NCBI RefSeq assembly: GCF_019212185.1
Contig: NZ_CP078138.1
Span: 3,950,501 to 4,014,500 of the forward strand
Source of the DNA: Pseudomonas fluorescens
GTDB lineage: Bacteria; Pseudomonadota; Gammaproteobacteria; Pseudomonadales; Pseudomonadaceae
Length of the DNA: 64,000 nucleotides
Reading direction: 5' to 3'
Numbering within the stretch: position 1 is the stretch's first letter; every line of letters starts with the position of its first letter. Under the pieces are notes generated by a model. It made no database searches. It was not told the DNA's origin and worked only from the letters and a program-made list of their open reading frames with translations. This document shows positions 42,673 to 51,974 of the stretch, one piece after another. Made by a program: the position numbers and the translations under genes.

Positions 42673-44016
42673 CTAGAGGATGCGATAGAGCAGACGCTCG
42701 ATCCGTACCCGACTGACCCGACGCAGAAACTTGCCCACGGCCGGCGGGTAATCCACCAGGCTTTCCAGTTGCTGGTAACGTTCGATGCGGTTGGTATGGC
42801 GGAAAATCTCCGTCAACTCGGCGCTGCGCGGCGTCAGTAATTCGCCTTTTGGATCGTCGATCAGCAAGGCGTTTTCCAGGTCCAGGCGGAACGCTCGCGG
42901 ATTGAGATTGTTGCCAGTCAACAGGGTGTAGCGCGCATCGACCCACATGCCCTTGAGGTGATAGGTGTTGTCGCCGTCGCGCCACAGATGCAGGTTCAGT
43001 AGGCCGCTGTCGATTACCTTCTGATGGCGCTTGGCGAAGCGCCGCAGGCTGATCTCATAAAGGTACGGCAACGCCGCGATGACCCGGAACGGCTCGCTCG
43101 GCGGAATGTAGAAGTCGTTGGCGGTCTTGTCGCCGACCACGATATCGACCTTGACCCCACGGGCCAGCGCGCGGTTGATTTCGCGGGTGATCGGCAATGG
43201 CAGGTTGAAGTACGGGGTGCAGATCGTCAGTTGCTTCTGGGCACTGGCAATCAGTTCGCAGATCACTCGGTTCAACGGGTTGTTCTTGCCGACACCGAGC
43301 AGCGGGCTGACCGACAATCCAGTCTTGTCGACCCGGCCCTGGCTGGTGTCGTAGGCCGCGTACTTGAGGCGGCTGCGCAAATCGCCGATGTCGTTGCGCA
43401 GGCTGCGGGTGGTCGGCAGGTTCGGCAGGTCGAGGCGATGCACCGCCTTGGAGGCGACCAGGCCGTGCTGCACCAGGTGCTGCATGGAGTCGGCCAGCGC
43501 CTCGTTGTGCAGCAAGTGATAGCGGTCGAAGCGGTACTTGTCGAACTTGTGCAGGTACACGTTGTTCAGGCTGGCCCCGCTGTAGAGCACGCTGTCATCG
43601 ATCACGAAACCCTTGAGGTGCAACACGCCGAACAGTTCGCGGGTCTGCACCGGCACACCGTAGATCGGCACTTCGCTGGCGTGGTCGCGGGTCATTTGCT
43701 GATACCAGGCCGAGTTGCCCGGCTGCTTGCCGGCACCGATCAGGCCGCGCTGGGCGCGCAACCAGTCGACCACCACCACGATGTCCAACTCGGGACGCGC
43801 GGCCTTGGCGGCGTGCAGGGCATCGAGGATTTCCTGGCCGGCTTCGTCCTGCTGCAGGTACAGCGCGACGATATAGATGCGCCGGGTCGCCTGGGCGATC
43901 TTCTCCAGCAGGCAGCGACGGAACTCGGCGGCGCCGGACAGAATGCTCACGCCATCGGCAGACAGCGGGAAACTGCGCAGTTTTGGCAGCAGGGAACGTT
44001 TGAAAAGCAACGGCAT
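42673..44016 (-). CDS. pssA: CDP-diacylglycerol-serine O-phosphatidyltransferase (PLD-type)
   Basis: 447 residues, close to E. coli PssA length. Two HKD motifs of the phospholipase D superfamily: HLKGFVIDD from residue 133 and HLKGMWVDARY near 355. Condenses CDP-diacylglycerol with serine to phosphatidylserine, the first step to phosphatidylethanolamine. It is a membrane-surface enzyme without membrane helices. Convergent with an MFS gene and divergent from a TetR gene. Confidence 0.92.
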   Translation of the reverse strand: MPLLFKRSLLPKLRSFPLSADGVSILSGAAEFRRCLLEKIAQATRRIYIVALYLQQDEAGQEILDALHAAKAARPELDIVVVVDWLRAQRGLIGAGKQPGNSAWYQQMTRDHASEVPIYGVPVQTRELFGVLHLKGFVIDDSVLYSGASLNNVYLHKFDKYRFDRYHLLHNEALADSMQHLVQHGLVASKAVHRLDLPNLPTTRSLRNDIGDLRSRLKYAAYDTSQGRVDKTGLSVSPLLGVGKNNPLNRVICELIASAQKQLTICTPYFNLPLPITREINRALARGVKVDIVVGDKTANDFYIPPSEPFRVIAALPYLYEISLRRFAKRHQKVIDSGLLNLHLWRDGDNTYHLKGMWVDARYTLLTGNNLNPRAFRLDLENALLIDDPKGELLTPRSAELTEIFRHTNRIERYQQLESLVDYPPAVGKFLRRVSRVRIERLLYRIL

Positions 44017-44106
44017 AGGGCTCGCAAATGGGTCGAATCCGAAGAGCCCCGGAGCTTACACCATGTCCGCGCAAATGGACATTTCGAATCCACGCTTGAC
44101 CAAGGA

Positions 44107-44118
44107 GAACGATCGTTC
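44107..44118. promoter_or_regulatory. Candidate TetR operator
   Basis: Perfect 12-bp palindrome GAACGATCGTTC ending 13 bases before the tetR-type gene ATG. Position and symmetry suit negative autoregulation. Confidence 0.7.
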
Positions 44119-44131
44119 TACTGTAGAAAAC

Positions 44132-44695
44132 ATGAATCAGATAACCAGCACTGACACACGCGACATTATTCTGGATGTCACCGAAAAGTTGATCTACAAG
44201 AGTGGCATCGCCGCCACGGGCATGGATCTTCTGGTGAAAACCGCCGGCGTCTCCAGAAAAAGCATCTACCGCTACTTCGCCAACAAGGACGAGTTGATCG
44301 TCGCCGCCCTGCAACGCCGCGACCTGCGCTGGATGAACTGGTTTACCAGCCAGGTGGAACTGGCGCCGACCTCGGGCGAGCGCTTGCTCGGCCTGTTCGA
44401 AGTACTCAAGGACTGGTTTGCCAGCGACGGCTTTCGCGGCTGCGCCTTTATCAACACCAGCGGCGAGACCGGTGATCCCGAGGATCCCGTGCGCCAGGTG
44501 GCCAGGCAACATAAACAGAAACTGTTCGACTTTGTGCTCAAGCTTTGCACCGAACATGGCGTACAGGACCCGCAGGCACTGGCTCGCCAGTTGCTGATCC
44601 TGATCGATGGCGCGATTACCGTTGCCCTGATAACGGGTAACCCTGACGCCGCCGACGATGCGCAATCGGTGGCGCGTACGTTGTTGGATCTGTAA
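44132..44695 (+). CDS. TetR-family transcriptional regulator
   Basis: 187 residues: HTH within the first 60 ([20 protein letters not shown] then [21 protein letters not shown]), then a helical ligand domain with [12 protein letters not shown]. Start taken at MNQITSTD because a perfect palindrome just upstream would otherwise fall inside the coding sequence. The next gene, an NTF2-like protein 46 bases downstream, is the probable co-regulated target. Confidence 0.9.
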   Translation: MNQITSTDTRDIILDVTEKLIYKSGIAATGMDLLVKTAGVSRKSIYRYFANKDELIVAALQRRDLRWMNWFTSQVELAPTSGERLLGLFEVLKDWFASDGFRGCAFINTSGETGDPEDPVRQVARQHKQKLFDFVLKLCTEHGVQDPQALARQLLILIDGAITVALITGNPDAADDAQSVARTLLDL

Positions 44696-44741
44696 CCCCC
44701 TGCTTGTCGTAGCAACACTCACTGTCACTGGGAGATATCAC

Positions 44742-45218
44742 ATGTCATCTGCCGAAGTTCGTCCACCCCTGCCGCCGTTCACCCGTGAGTCGGCCATCGA
44801 AAAAATCCGCCTGGCCGAAGACGGCTGGAACTCCCGCGATCCGCAGCGGGTATCGCTGGCCTATACCCTCGACACCCAGTGGCGCAACCGCGCCGAATTC
44901 GCCCACAACCGCGAAGAAGCCAAGGCCTTCCTGACACGCAAATGGGCCAGGGAACTGGATTATCGGCTGATCAAGGAACTCTGGGCTTTCACCGACAACC
45001 GCATCGCCGTGCGCTACGCCTACGAATGGCACGACGACTCGGGCAACTGGTTCCGCTCCTACGGCAACGAGAACTGGGAATTCGACGAAAACGGCCTGAT
45101 GGCTCGCCGCTTCGCTTGCATCAACGACATGCCAATCAAGGAGAGCGAGCGCAAATACCACTGGCCCCTGGGCCGGCGTCCGGATGATCATCCGGGCTTG
45201 TCGGAGTTGGGATTGTAG
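44742..45218 (+). CDS. NTF2-like DUF1348-family protein
   Basis: 158 residues of the DUF1348 nuclear-transport-factor-2-like family: [71 protein letters not shown] and MPI-E at the C-terminus. These proteins have a cone-shaped pocket, but no defined reaction is known for this branch. Co-oriented with and following the TetR gene (ATG preceded by GGGAG). Confidence 0.88.
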   Translation: MSSAEVRPPLPPFTRESAIEKIRLAEDGWNSRDPQRVSLAYTLDTQWRNRAEFAHNREEAKAFLTRKWARELDYRLIKELWAFTDNRIAVRYAYEWHDDSGNWFRSYGNENWEFDENGLMARRFACINDMPIKESERKYHWPLGRRPDDHPGLSELGL

Positions 45219-45223
45219 GTGGG

Positions 45224-45296
45224 CTGGCAGCGATGGCATTTTCACGGTGGACCTATCCATTCCCACAGTCAGGCTCGCCCTACTGCAGGAATGGAT
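45224..45296. repeat. Degenerate REP-like inverted repeat
   Basis: GTGGGCTGGCAGCGATGG on one side and CCACAGTCAGGCTCGCCCTAC on the other resemble diverged REP halves. Weak. Confidence 0.4.
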
Positions 45297-45394
45297 AGTT
45301 GCACCCTGAAGCAGCCCTATCGAAATTTGACTCAACCCCCACACTGACCGAAGCTGGCAACCCTGTCTGGCCCGCCCGTTCCCGGATCCTTCGA

Positions 45395-46450
45395 ATGTCC
45401 AAGCCGCGCCGCTACCTGTTTATCAGCCTGCTCACCGTGCTGGCCATCGCCATCGCGTGGTATTCCCTACGCAGCGCCACACCGCAGATCCCGGAAGCGA
45501 TCAAGCGCGGCTACAGCGAAGCCCTGGAGCAGGCGCGCAATGGCAAGCCTGGCGCGGCGCGGGTGCTCTACCAGCAATTGGCGCGCCCGGACATCTCCGA
45601 CAAACGCCGCCTCTGGCTGCACGCCGAACTGCCCAACTACCCGAGCCCGCAGGCACTGAAACTGGCGGACGCCGACTTGCATCACCCCTCGGTCGCAGTA
45701 CGCCAGGCCGCCATCCACAGCATCGTCGGCCTGGTCCCCAGCGGCCAGCGCAGCCTGCTGCTCGGCCCGTTGCTCGAGGACGACGAGCAAGCCGTGCGTT
45801 TCAGCGCTGCCGAGGCCCTGCTCGGCCTGTCGCCGGACGACCTGGGCCTGTACTTCGGCCCGCTGGAACAGGTTATCGATGAATACGAAAAAACCTTGCA
45901 AGCGCAGCCCGCCACGGCCCACAACCAATACCAGCTGGCGCGCCTGCACCTGCACAATGCCCAGCTCAAGGAAGCCCAGGCGGCGCTCGATGCGACCCTG
46001 CAACTGGATCCGGGCAACCTGCCGGCGTTGGTGATGCAGATCGAGGTGCTGGACAAGCTCGGGCAAACCGATGCCGCCCAGCAATTGCTCGCCAAACAAC
46101 TGCAAGAGCAACCGAATTCCGCCTACCTGCAACACGCCCTTGGCCTCTGGCTGCTGCATCACGACCAGGAAGAATTCGCCCTGCTCGGCCTGTCCAAGGC
46201 GGTGGAGCTCGAACCGGACAATCGGGTCTACCGCTACGACCTGGCAACCACCCTGCACGCCGCCGAGGAACTGGAAGCGGCCCAAAAACAGTTGCAGGAG
46301 ATCGTCCAGCGCCATCCCGCCGACCGCAAGGCCCGAGTGCTGCTGATCAACTACTGGAAAGAGAGCGGGCAATTGCAGAACGTCCAGGTGCTGCTGGCTC
46401 AGTTGGAACAGATGAACCCCGACGACCCGGCATTACAGCAGGGTCTATGA
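45395..46450 (+). CDS. Membrane-anchored HEAT/TPR-repeat protein
   Basis: 351 residues. N-terminal hydrophobic anchor (MSKPRRYLFISLLTVLAIAIAW) then HEAT-like repeats (VAVRQAAIHSIVGLVPSGQR, AVRFSAAEALLGL) and TPR repeats from about 190 (YQLARLHLHNAQLKEAQAAL, LGLSKAVELEPDNRVYRYDLA). Typical of a periplasmic scaffold; no enzymatic motif. A start at 45395 gives the anchor; an upstream TTG at 45299 adds a non-conserved tail. It precedes the KaiC gene by 125 bases. Confidence 0.82.
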   Translation: MSKPRRYLFISLLTVLAIAIAWYSLRSATPQIPEAIKRGYSEALEQARNGKPGAARVLYQQLARPDISDKRRLWLHAELPNYPSPQALKLADADLHHPSVAVRQAAIHSIVGLVPSGQRSLLLGPLLEDDEQAVRFSAAEALLGLSPDDLGLYFGPLEQVIDEYEKTLQAQPATAHNQYQLARLHLHNAQLKEAQAALDATLQLDPGNLPALVMQIEVLDKLGQTDAAQQLLAKQLQEQPNSAYLQHALGLWLLHHDQEEFALLGLSKAVELEPDNRVYRYDLATTLHAAEELEAAQKQLQEIVQRHPADRKARVLLINYWKESGQLQNVQVLLAQLEQMNPDDPALQQGL

Positions 46451-46575
46451 TCATCAGGTCGGGGCCTGCGGCGAATGCTCGGCCGAGTTGAACTGTTTGC
46501 CGCGCCCCGAGGTCCAGTGAAATGGCAGCCTGTTTGTCAGGCTGTAGCACTTCCCTAGCCATGAGAGGGCGTTTT

Positions 46576-48078
46576 TTGTCTACATCCAATGAGTTGCTGA
46601 GTGTCAAAGCCGAAATCGGTATCGAGGGCCTCGACGATATCCTCGCTGGCGGCCTGTCCCGAGGGCACATGTTCCTGCTCGAAGGCGAACCCGGTACCGG
46701 TAAAACCACGGTGGCCTTGCAGTTCCTGATGGCTGGCGCCCGCGCCGGTGAACGCACGTTGTACATCACCCTGTCGGAAACCGAGCGTGAGTTGCGCCAG
46801 GGTGCGAAATCACATGGCTGGGATCTGGATGAAAACATCCATGTGTTCGAGCTGACGCCGCCGGAAAACCTGCTCGACAACGAGCAGCATCAATCGTTGC
46901 TGCACTCCTCCGACCTGGAGTTGGGTGAATCGACCAAGCAGATTTTCGAAGAGGTGGAACGGATCAAACCGACCCGAGTGGTGCTCGACAGCCTCTCGGA
47001 AATCCGTCTGCTGGCCCAGAGTTCCCTGCGCTATCGCCGGCAGATCCTGGCGATCAAGCACTACTTTGTGCGCTACGACGCCACCGTCCTGCTGCTGGAT
47101 GACCTGACCACCGAGTCGAACGACAAGACCGTGCACAGCGTCGCCCACGGCGTCATTCGTCTGGAGGAACTGACCCCCAGCTACGGCGCCGAACGCCGAC
47201 GGGTGCGGATAGTCAAGTACCGGGGTCAGAAGTACCGTGGCGGCTTCCATGACTTCACCATCGTCGAAGGCGGAGTCAAGGTATTCCCGCGCCTGGTGGC
47301 CGCCGAGCATCGCGGCACCTATACCCGCCGGCAGTTGAGCAGCGGTATTGCGCAAATGGACGCGCTGCTGGGTGGCGGTATCGAGACCGGTTCCAGCAGC
47401 CTGATCCTGGGGCCGGCCGGCACCGGCAAATCGCTGATTTCGATGATTTTCGCCAGCGCCGCGGTTGCCCGGGGCGAAAAGGCCGCACTGTTTATTTTCG
47501 ATGAAGAACTGGGCCTGCTGTACGAGCGCATGCGCCACCTGGGCATCGATTTGCAGGCGTTGCAGGACACCGGCGACCTGATCATCGAACAGGTCGACGC
47601 CGCAGAACTGACTCCCGGCGAGTTCTCCCACCGGGTCCGACGCTGCGTCGACGACCATGGAATCGAGACCGTAGTCATTGACAGCCTCAACGGCTACCAG
47701 GCGGCGATGCCCGAGGAAAACGCTCTGGTGCTGCACATGCATGAATTGTTGCTGTATCTCAACCGCAAGGGCGCAGCGACCTACATGACCGTGGCCCAAC
47801 ACGGCCTGGTCGGCGACATGCAGGCCCCGGTGGACATCACTTACCTGGCCGACACAGTGATCCTGCTGCGCTACTTCGAAGCCCTGGGCAAGGTACGCCG
47901 GGCGATCTCGATCATCAAGAAACGCACCGGCGCCCATGAGTCGACCATTCGTGAATACCGCATCAGCCGTAGCGGCATGACCATCGGCGAACCGCTGGAT
48001 GCGTTCCAGGGCGTGCTGCGTGGCGTGCCGACCTACCTTGGCGCCAACGCCCCGCTACTGATGGATATCGATCATTGA
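46576..48078 (+). CDS. KaiC-like double RecA-fold ATPase (circadian-type signalling protein)
   Basis: 500 residues with two KaiC domains: Walker A GEPGTGKTT (37-45) with LYITLSETERELR and Walker B TRVVLDSLSEIR; second GPAGTGKS (279-286) with IFDEELGLLYERM and VVIDSLNGYQ. KaiC homologues outside cyanobacteria pair with signalling kinases rather than a full clock; no kaiA or kaiB is in the window. A TTG start at 46576 is preferred because AGAGGG lies 6 bases upstream; an ATG at 46561 also reads in. Its TGA overlaps the next gene (TTGA), so the pair is coupled. Confidence 0.88.
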   Translation: MSTSNELLSVKAEIGIEGLDDILAGGLSRGHMFLLEGEPGTGKTTVALQFLMAGARAGERTLYITLSETERELRQGAKSHGWDLDENIHVFELTPPENLLDNEQHQSLLHSSDLELGESTKQIFEEVERIKPTRVVLDSLSEIRLLAQSSLRYRRQILAIKHYFVRYDATVLLLDDLTTESNDKTVHSVAHGVIRLEELTPSYGAERRRVRIVKYRGQKYRGGFHDFTIVEGGVKVFPRLVAAEHRGTYTRRQLSSGIAQMDALLGGGIETGSSSLILGPAGTGKSLISMIFASAAVARGEKAALFIFDEELGLLYERMRHLGIDLQALQDTGDLIIEQVDAAELTPGEFSHRVRRCVDDHGIETVVIDSLNGYQAAMPEENALVLHMHELLLYLNRKGAATYMTVAQHGLVGDMQAPVDITYLADTVILLRYFEALGKVRRAISIIKKRTGAHESTIREYRISRSGMTIGEPLDAFQGVLRGVPTYLGANAPLLMDIDH

Positions 48079-49745
48079 GCAAGTCCAAGGTGCTGGCCGA
48101 GCGTGCCCTGATCCTCGCGCCACTGGGGCGGGACAGCCAGATTGCCCTGCGCCTGCTCAACCAGGCCGGCTATGACGGTTTGATCACTCCGCGCTTGAGC
48201 GCGCTGTGCGATGAACTGGAAAAAGGCGCCGGCCTGTTGCTGATCGCTTCCGAGGCCCTGCTCAATGTCGACATCAGTCCCTTGCTTGACCTGATCGACC
48301 AACAACCGACCTGGTCCGACCTGCCGATCGTGCTGCTGACGCACCACGGCGGCAGCGAGCACAATCCCATCTCGCGCTTCGGCCCGCAACTGGGCAACAT
48401 CACCTTCCTCGAACGGCCGTTTCATCCGGTGACCCTGATCAGCCTGGTGACCACCGCCCTGCGTGGCCGCCGCCGCCAATACGAGGCCCGAGACCGGCTG
48501 ATCGACCTGTACCAGAGTGAACTGCGCCTCAAGGAGGCGCTCGATACCCTCGAACAGCAAGTCGAGGAGCGCACCGCGCAGCTGCGGCACAATGAAGAAG
48601 CCCTGCGCCAGTCGCAGAAGATGGAAGCGGTCGGCCAACTCACCGGCGGTATCGCCCACGACTTCAACAACATGCTCACCGGCATCATCGGCAGTCTGGA
48701 GCTGCTGCGCCGGCGCCTGGCCCGGGGGCGTACCGAGGATCTCGACGGGCTGATCGACCTCGGCGTGACCTCCGCCAACCGTGCCGCCGCCCTCACCCAT
48801 CGCCTGCTGGCGTTCTCCCGGCGCCAGTCATTGGACTCCAGGCCCGTGATCATCAACAGCCTTGTGCAGTCGATGTCCGAATTGTTGACGCGCAGCATCG
48901 ATGAGCGCATCCGACTCAATATGCAACTGAGCGAGGCGCTATGGGTGGCCGAGGCCGATGCCAATCAACTGGAAAGCGCACTGCTCAACCTGGTGCTCAA
49001 TGCCCGTGACGCCATGCCCGACGGCGGCACCTTGACCGTGCGAACGCTCAATCGATACCTGGACAACGCCTTCAGCGAAGCCCACGGCAATCTGCAACCG
49101 GGTGACTACGTGGTCCTGAGCGTGGTTGACGACGGCTGCGGCATGCCGGCGGGCACCATCAGCCGGGCCTTCGACCCGTTCTTCACCACCAAGCCGATTG
49201 GCCAGGGCACCGGCCTGGGACTCTCAATGATCTACGGCTTCAGCAAGCAGTCCGGCGGACATGTGACCATCGACAGCGAGGTCGGCGTCGGCACCACGGT
49301 CAACCTCTACCTGCCGCGTTACAGCGGCGATCTGGACCAGCCGCCGCAGCCCACGGCCCTGCACGCGCCAAACGCCGAAGCGGGCGAAACCGTGTTGATT
49401 GTCGAAGACGATCCGGCGGTGCGGGTGCTGGTCAGTGCGGTCTTGAGCGAACTGGGTTATGCCTTTGTCGAGGCCGGGGATGCCGACAGCGCGCTGCCGA
49501 TCCTCGACTCCGAACAACGCATCGACCTGCTGATCAGCGATGTCGGCCTACCCGGCATGAACGGCCGGCAACTGGCGGAAATTGGCCGCCAGTACCGGCC
49601 TGATCTGAAAGTCCTGTTTATCACCGGCTATGCCGAACACGCCGCAGTACGCGGCGGGTTTCTCGATCCGGGGATGCAACTGATCACCAAGCCGTTCACC
49701 TTCGACCTGCTGACGGCCAAGGTGCGCGAGATGATCAGCGCGTGA
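48075..49745 (+). CDS. Hybrid histidine kinase with N-terminal pseudo-receiver
   Basis: 556 residues. Residues 10-130 have a receiver-like fold (ALILAPLGRDSQIALRLLNQA ... LLLIASEAL ... LERPFHPVTL) but no phosphate-accepting Asp (Ser59 region instead). A coiled linker leads to HisKA with H195 (GQLTGGIAHDFNNMLTG), a HATPase domain (NLVLNARDAM, DDGCGM, GTGLGLSM) and a complete C-terminal receiver (about 430-556: LIVEDDP, LLISDVGLPGMNG, ITKPF). TTG start overlaps the KaiC stop. The pseudo-receiver could sense or bind KaiC. Confidence 0.9.
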   Translation: MSKSKVLAERALILAPLGRDSQIALRLLNQAGYDGLITPRLSALCDELEKGAGLLLIASEALLNVDISPLLDLIDQQPTWSDLPIVLLTHHGGSEHNPISRFGPQLGNITFLERPFHPVTLISLVTTALRGRRRQYEARDRLIDLYQSELRLKEALDTLEQQVEERTAQLRHNEEALRQSQKMEAVGQLTGGIAHDFNNMLTGIIGSLELLRRRLARGRTEDLDGLIDLGVTSANRAAALTHRLLAFSRRQSLDSRPVIINSLVQSMSELLTRSIDERIRLNMQLSEALWVAEADANQLESALLNLVLNARDAMPDGGTLTVRTLNRYLDNAFSEAHGNLQPGDYVVLSVVDDGCGMPAGTISRAFDPFFTTKPIGQGTGLGLSMIYGFSKQSGGHVTIDSEVGVGTTVNLYLPRYSGDLDQPPQPTALHAPNAEAGETVLIVEDDPAVRVLVSAVLSELGYAFVEAGDADSALPILDSEQRIDLLISDVGLPGMNGRQLAEIGRQYRPDLKVLFITGYAEHAAVRGGFLDPGMQLITKPFTFDLLTAKVREMISA

Positions 49746-49748
49746 GGC

Positions 49749-50126
49749 TCAGGAGAGCATGTCCTGCATCAGATCCTGCAGTTCGTCGAGGTCGAACGGC
49801 TTGTCGAGAATCGGCGCCTTGCGGGTGATCGGACTGTCGGTCTCGCGCACTTCCTGGGCATAGCCGCTGATGAAGATCACCTTCAGTTCCGGGCGCAACT
49901 TCACCGCCGGCTCGGCAATCTGCACTCCGTTGACTCCACCGGGCAGGCGGAAGTCGGTGATCATCATGTCCAGATTGGGTTTGGTGGCGAGAATCGCAAA
50001 CGCCTGCTCGGCGTTCTCCGCCTCCAGGACGCGGTAACCCTCGCCGCTCAGATAGGCGCTGAGGACCATCAGGATCGATGGATCATCCTCGACGATCAAT
50101 ACGACATCTCGTGCATCATCACTCAT
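49749..50126 (-). CDS. Single-domain response regulator
   Basis: 125 residues, a lone receiver: acidic pair in LIVEDDPS, phospho-acceptor D58 (MMITDFRLPGGVNG), T/S in ISGYA and Lys in ILDKPFDL. No output domain. Last in the minus-strand signalling operon, 61 bases after the receiver-kinase gene, and convergent with the hybrid kinase (three-base gap). Likely a phosphate shuttle or sink. Confidence 0.9.
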   Translation of the reverse strand: MSDDARDVVLIVEDDPSILMVLSAYLSGEGYRVLEAENAEQAFAILATKPNLDMMITDFRLPGGVNGVQIAEPAVKLRPELKVIFISGYAQEVRETDSPITRKAPILDKPFDLDELQDLMQDMLS

Positions 50127-50187
50127 GGGAAGCCTTTGTTCGGTCAATAGCTGATATTACGACCATGCGGTCATGCAGAGGTTGCGT

Positions 50188-51387
50188 TTAATTTTCCGTA
50201 CAGTCCTGCAGGGGCAGGCGCACGCGGAATAATGCGCCCTGGTTGATTGCACTTTCGACGCTGATTGCGCCGCCATGGGCGGCGACAATCTGCTCGGAAA
50301 TGAACAACCCCAGGCCAAGGCCGGCGACCACGGTCTTGGCGCTGACGCGTTCGAACTGCTGGAAAATGCGCTGCTGGTTCTCCTCGCTGATGCCGATGCC
50401 ACGGTCCTGAACCTCGATAAAGGCTTGGCCGTCCCGGGCATAGACCCGCACCTCGATCAAGCTCTTGCCGCCATAGCGCAGCGCATTGGTCAACAGGTTG
50501 GACACCACCTGCTCGATACGGAACTCGTCCCAGTCGCCCTCCACCGGCTGCTCACCCGTGAAACTCACGGACGCCTCGGCCGCTCCGACCTGAGCGGCGA
50601 AGTTGTGCAACAGATCGCCCACCAGCTTCACCAGGTCGAAATGGCTGGTGCGGATCGACAGCTTGCCGGTGCGGATCCGCGACACGTCGAGCATGTCTTC
50701 GATCAGGCGGATCAGGCTCTTGATCTGCCGTTCATCGCGATCGACCATCGCGTGCATCTTGTCCAGGGTGAAGGCTGCGGCATTGTCCCGGGCCAGGTGC
50801 ATCTTGCGCAGCTGGGTTTCCAGGATCAGCCCGTTCAAGGGCGTACGCAGCTCATGGGCGACAATCGACATGAAGTCATCGCGCATCCGTACTGCCTGCT
50901 CCAGTTCGCCCTGGGTGGCCTGCAACTGCTTGAGCAAGGCCTCCTGCTCACGGCGGCTGTGCTCGAGGGCTTCGACCTGCAGTTTGATCGCGGTGCGCTG
51001 GCGATACAGGTCGACGAACACGTTGACCTTGCTCTTCACCGCGTGGATATCCAGGGGTTTGTGAAGGAAGTCCACGGCCCCGCTCTCATACCCCTTGAAG
51101 GCGTAATTCATTTCGCGGCCGGCGGCGCTGACGAAGACGATGGGAATGTTCTTGGTCTTTTCCGTGCCGCGCATCAACTCGGCCAGCTCGAAGCCGTTCA
51201 TGCCCGGCATCTGCACATCGAGGATCGCCAGGGCGAACTCGTGTTGCAGCAATAACGACAGGGCCTGGTCGGCGGATAAAGCCTTGTGAACCTCACGATC
51301 CTCACGCTTGATCAACGCCTCGAGGGCCAGCAGGTTTTCCGGCAGGTCGTCGACAATCAGTAGTTTGGCCTGGACAGTACTTAGCAT
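50188..51387 (-). CDS. Receiver-histidine kinase (REC-HisKA-HATPase)
   Basis: 399 residues. Receiver first: D57 (LAILDVQMPGMNG), Lys110 (FLHKPLDI). A coiled linker is followed by HisKA with H178 (FMSIVAHELRTPLNG) and HATPase (NLLTNALRYGG, DRGIGIS, AGLGLGLF). No membrane segment, so it is cytosolic and probably acts as a phosphate-gated kinase. Overlaps the cheB-type gene by 7 bases; part of the operon with cheR, cheB and the large kinase. Confidence 0.92.
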   Translation of the reverse strand: MLSTVQAKLLIVDDLPENLLALEALIKREDREVHKALSADQALSLLLQHEFALAILDVQMPGMNGFELAELMRGTEKTKNIPIVFVSAAGREMNYAFKGYESGAVDFLHKPLDIHAVKSKVNVFVDLYRQRTAIKLQVEALEHSRREQEALLKQLQATQGELEQAVRMRDDFMSIVAHELRTPLNGLILETQLRKMHLARDNAAAFTLDKMHAMVDRDERQIKSLIRLIEDMLDVSRIRTGKLSIRTSHFDLVKLVGDLLHNFAAQVGAAEASVSFTGEQPVEGDWDEFRIEQVVSNLLTNALRYGGKSLIEVRVYARDGQAFIEVQDRGIGISEENQQRIFQQFERVSAKTVVAGLGLGLFISEQIVAAHGGAISVESAINQGALFRVRLPLQDCTEN

Positions 51388-51974
51388 GAGGTTCGTTCCA
51401 GCTCGACAAGCAGACGGCCAATGCCGTGCAAAGGGAGAATATGATCGGGATCGTGCAAGGCCAGCGCCGCGTCAGGCATGGTCGAGACCTGGGCTTCGTC
51501 CGGGTCCTGGACCACGGTGATGCCGCCCAGGTGCTTGATCTGTGCCAACCCCCGGGCGCCATCGTGGTTGGCCCCGGTCAGCAGCACCGCCAGCAACCCG
51601 GCGCCATAGGCATCGGCCGCCGATTCGAAGAGGTAATCGATGGCGGGCCGCGAATAGTGCAGGCGCTCTTCCAGGCTCAACGACAGGCTGCGGTCCAACT
51701 CCACCGACAGGTGATAGCCCGGAGTCGCCAGATACAGGGTGCCCGCCTCGATCGGCATCTTGTCGCCAGCCTCGATCACCGGCATCGGTACGCGCCTGGC
51801 CATGACGTCCGCCAATTGGCTGTTGCGCTGCTCCGGCAAGTGCAGGACCACAATGATCGGCAAGCGAAAACCCGCCCGCAGGGCGCTGAAAATACTCAGC
51901 AAGGCTTCCACGCCACCGGCGGAGGCGCCGATCACAATGGCCTCGATGCGCGGGCCTGGCGGCTGTGTCGTCAT
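51381..51974 (-). CDS. Stand-alone CheB-type methylesterase domain protein
   Basis: 197 residues containing only the CheB catalytic domain: Ser19 (IGASAGG), His45 (VLHLPEQ) and Asp138 (LLTGANHDGA), the expected triad. The N-terminal receiver of canonical CheB is absent. It overlaps the CheR gene by 4 bases. Known family role is demethylation or deamidation of chemoreceptor glutamates, but no chemoreceptor gene is in the operon, so another target is likely. Confidence 0.9.
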   Translation of the reverse strand: MTTQPPGPRIEAIVIGASAGGVEALLSIFSALRAGFRLPIIVVLHLPEQRNSQLADVMARRVPMPVIEAGDKMPIEAGTLYLATPGYHLSVELDRSLSLSLEERLHYSRPAIDYLFESAADAYGAGLLAVLLTGANHDGARGLAQIKHLGGITVVQDPDEAQVSTMPDAALALHDPDHILPLHGIGRLLVELERTSC

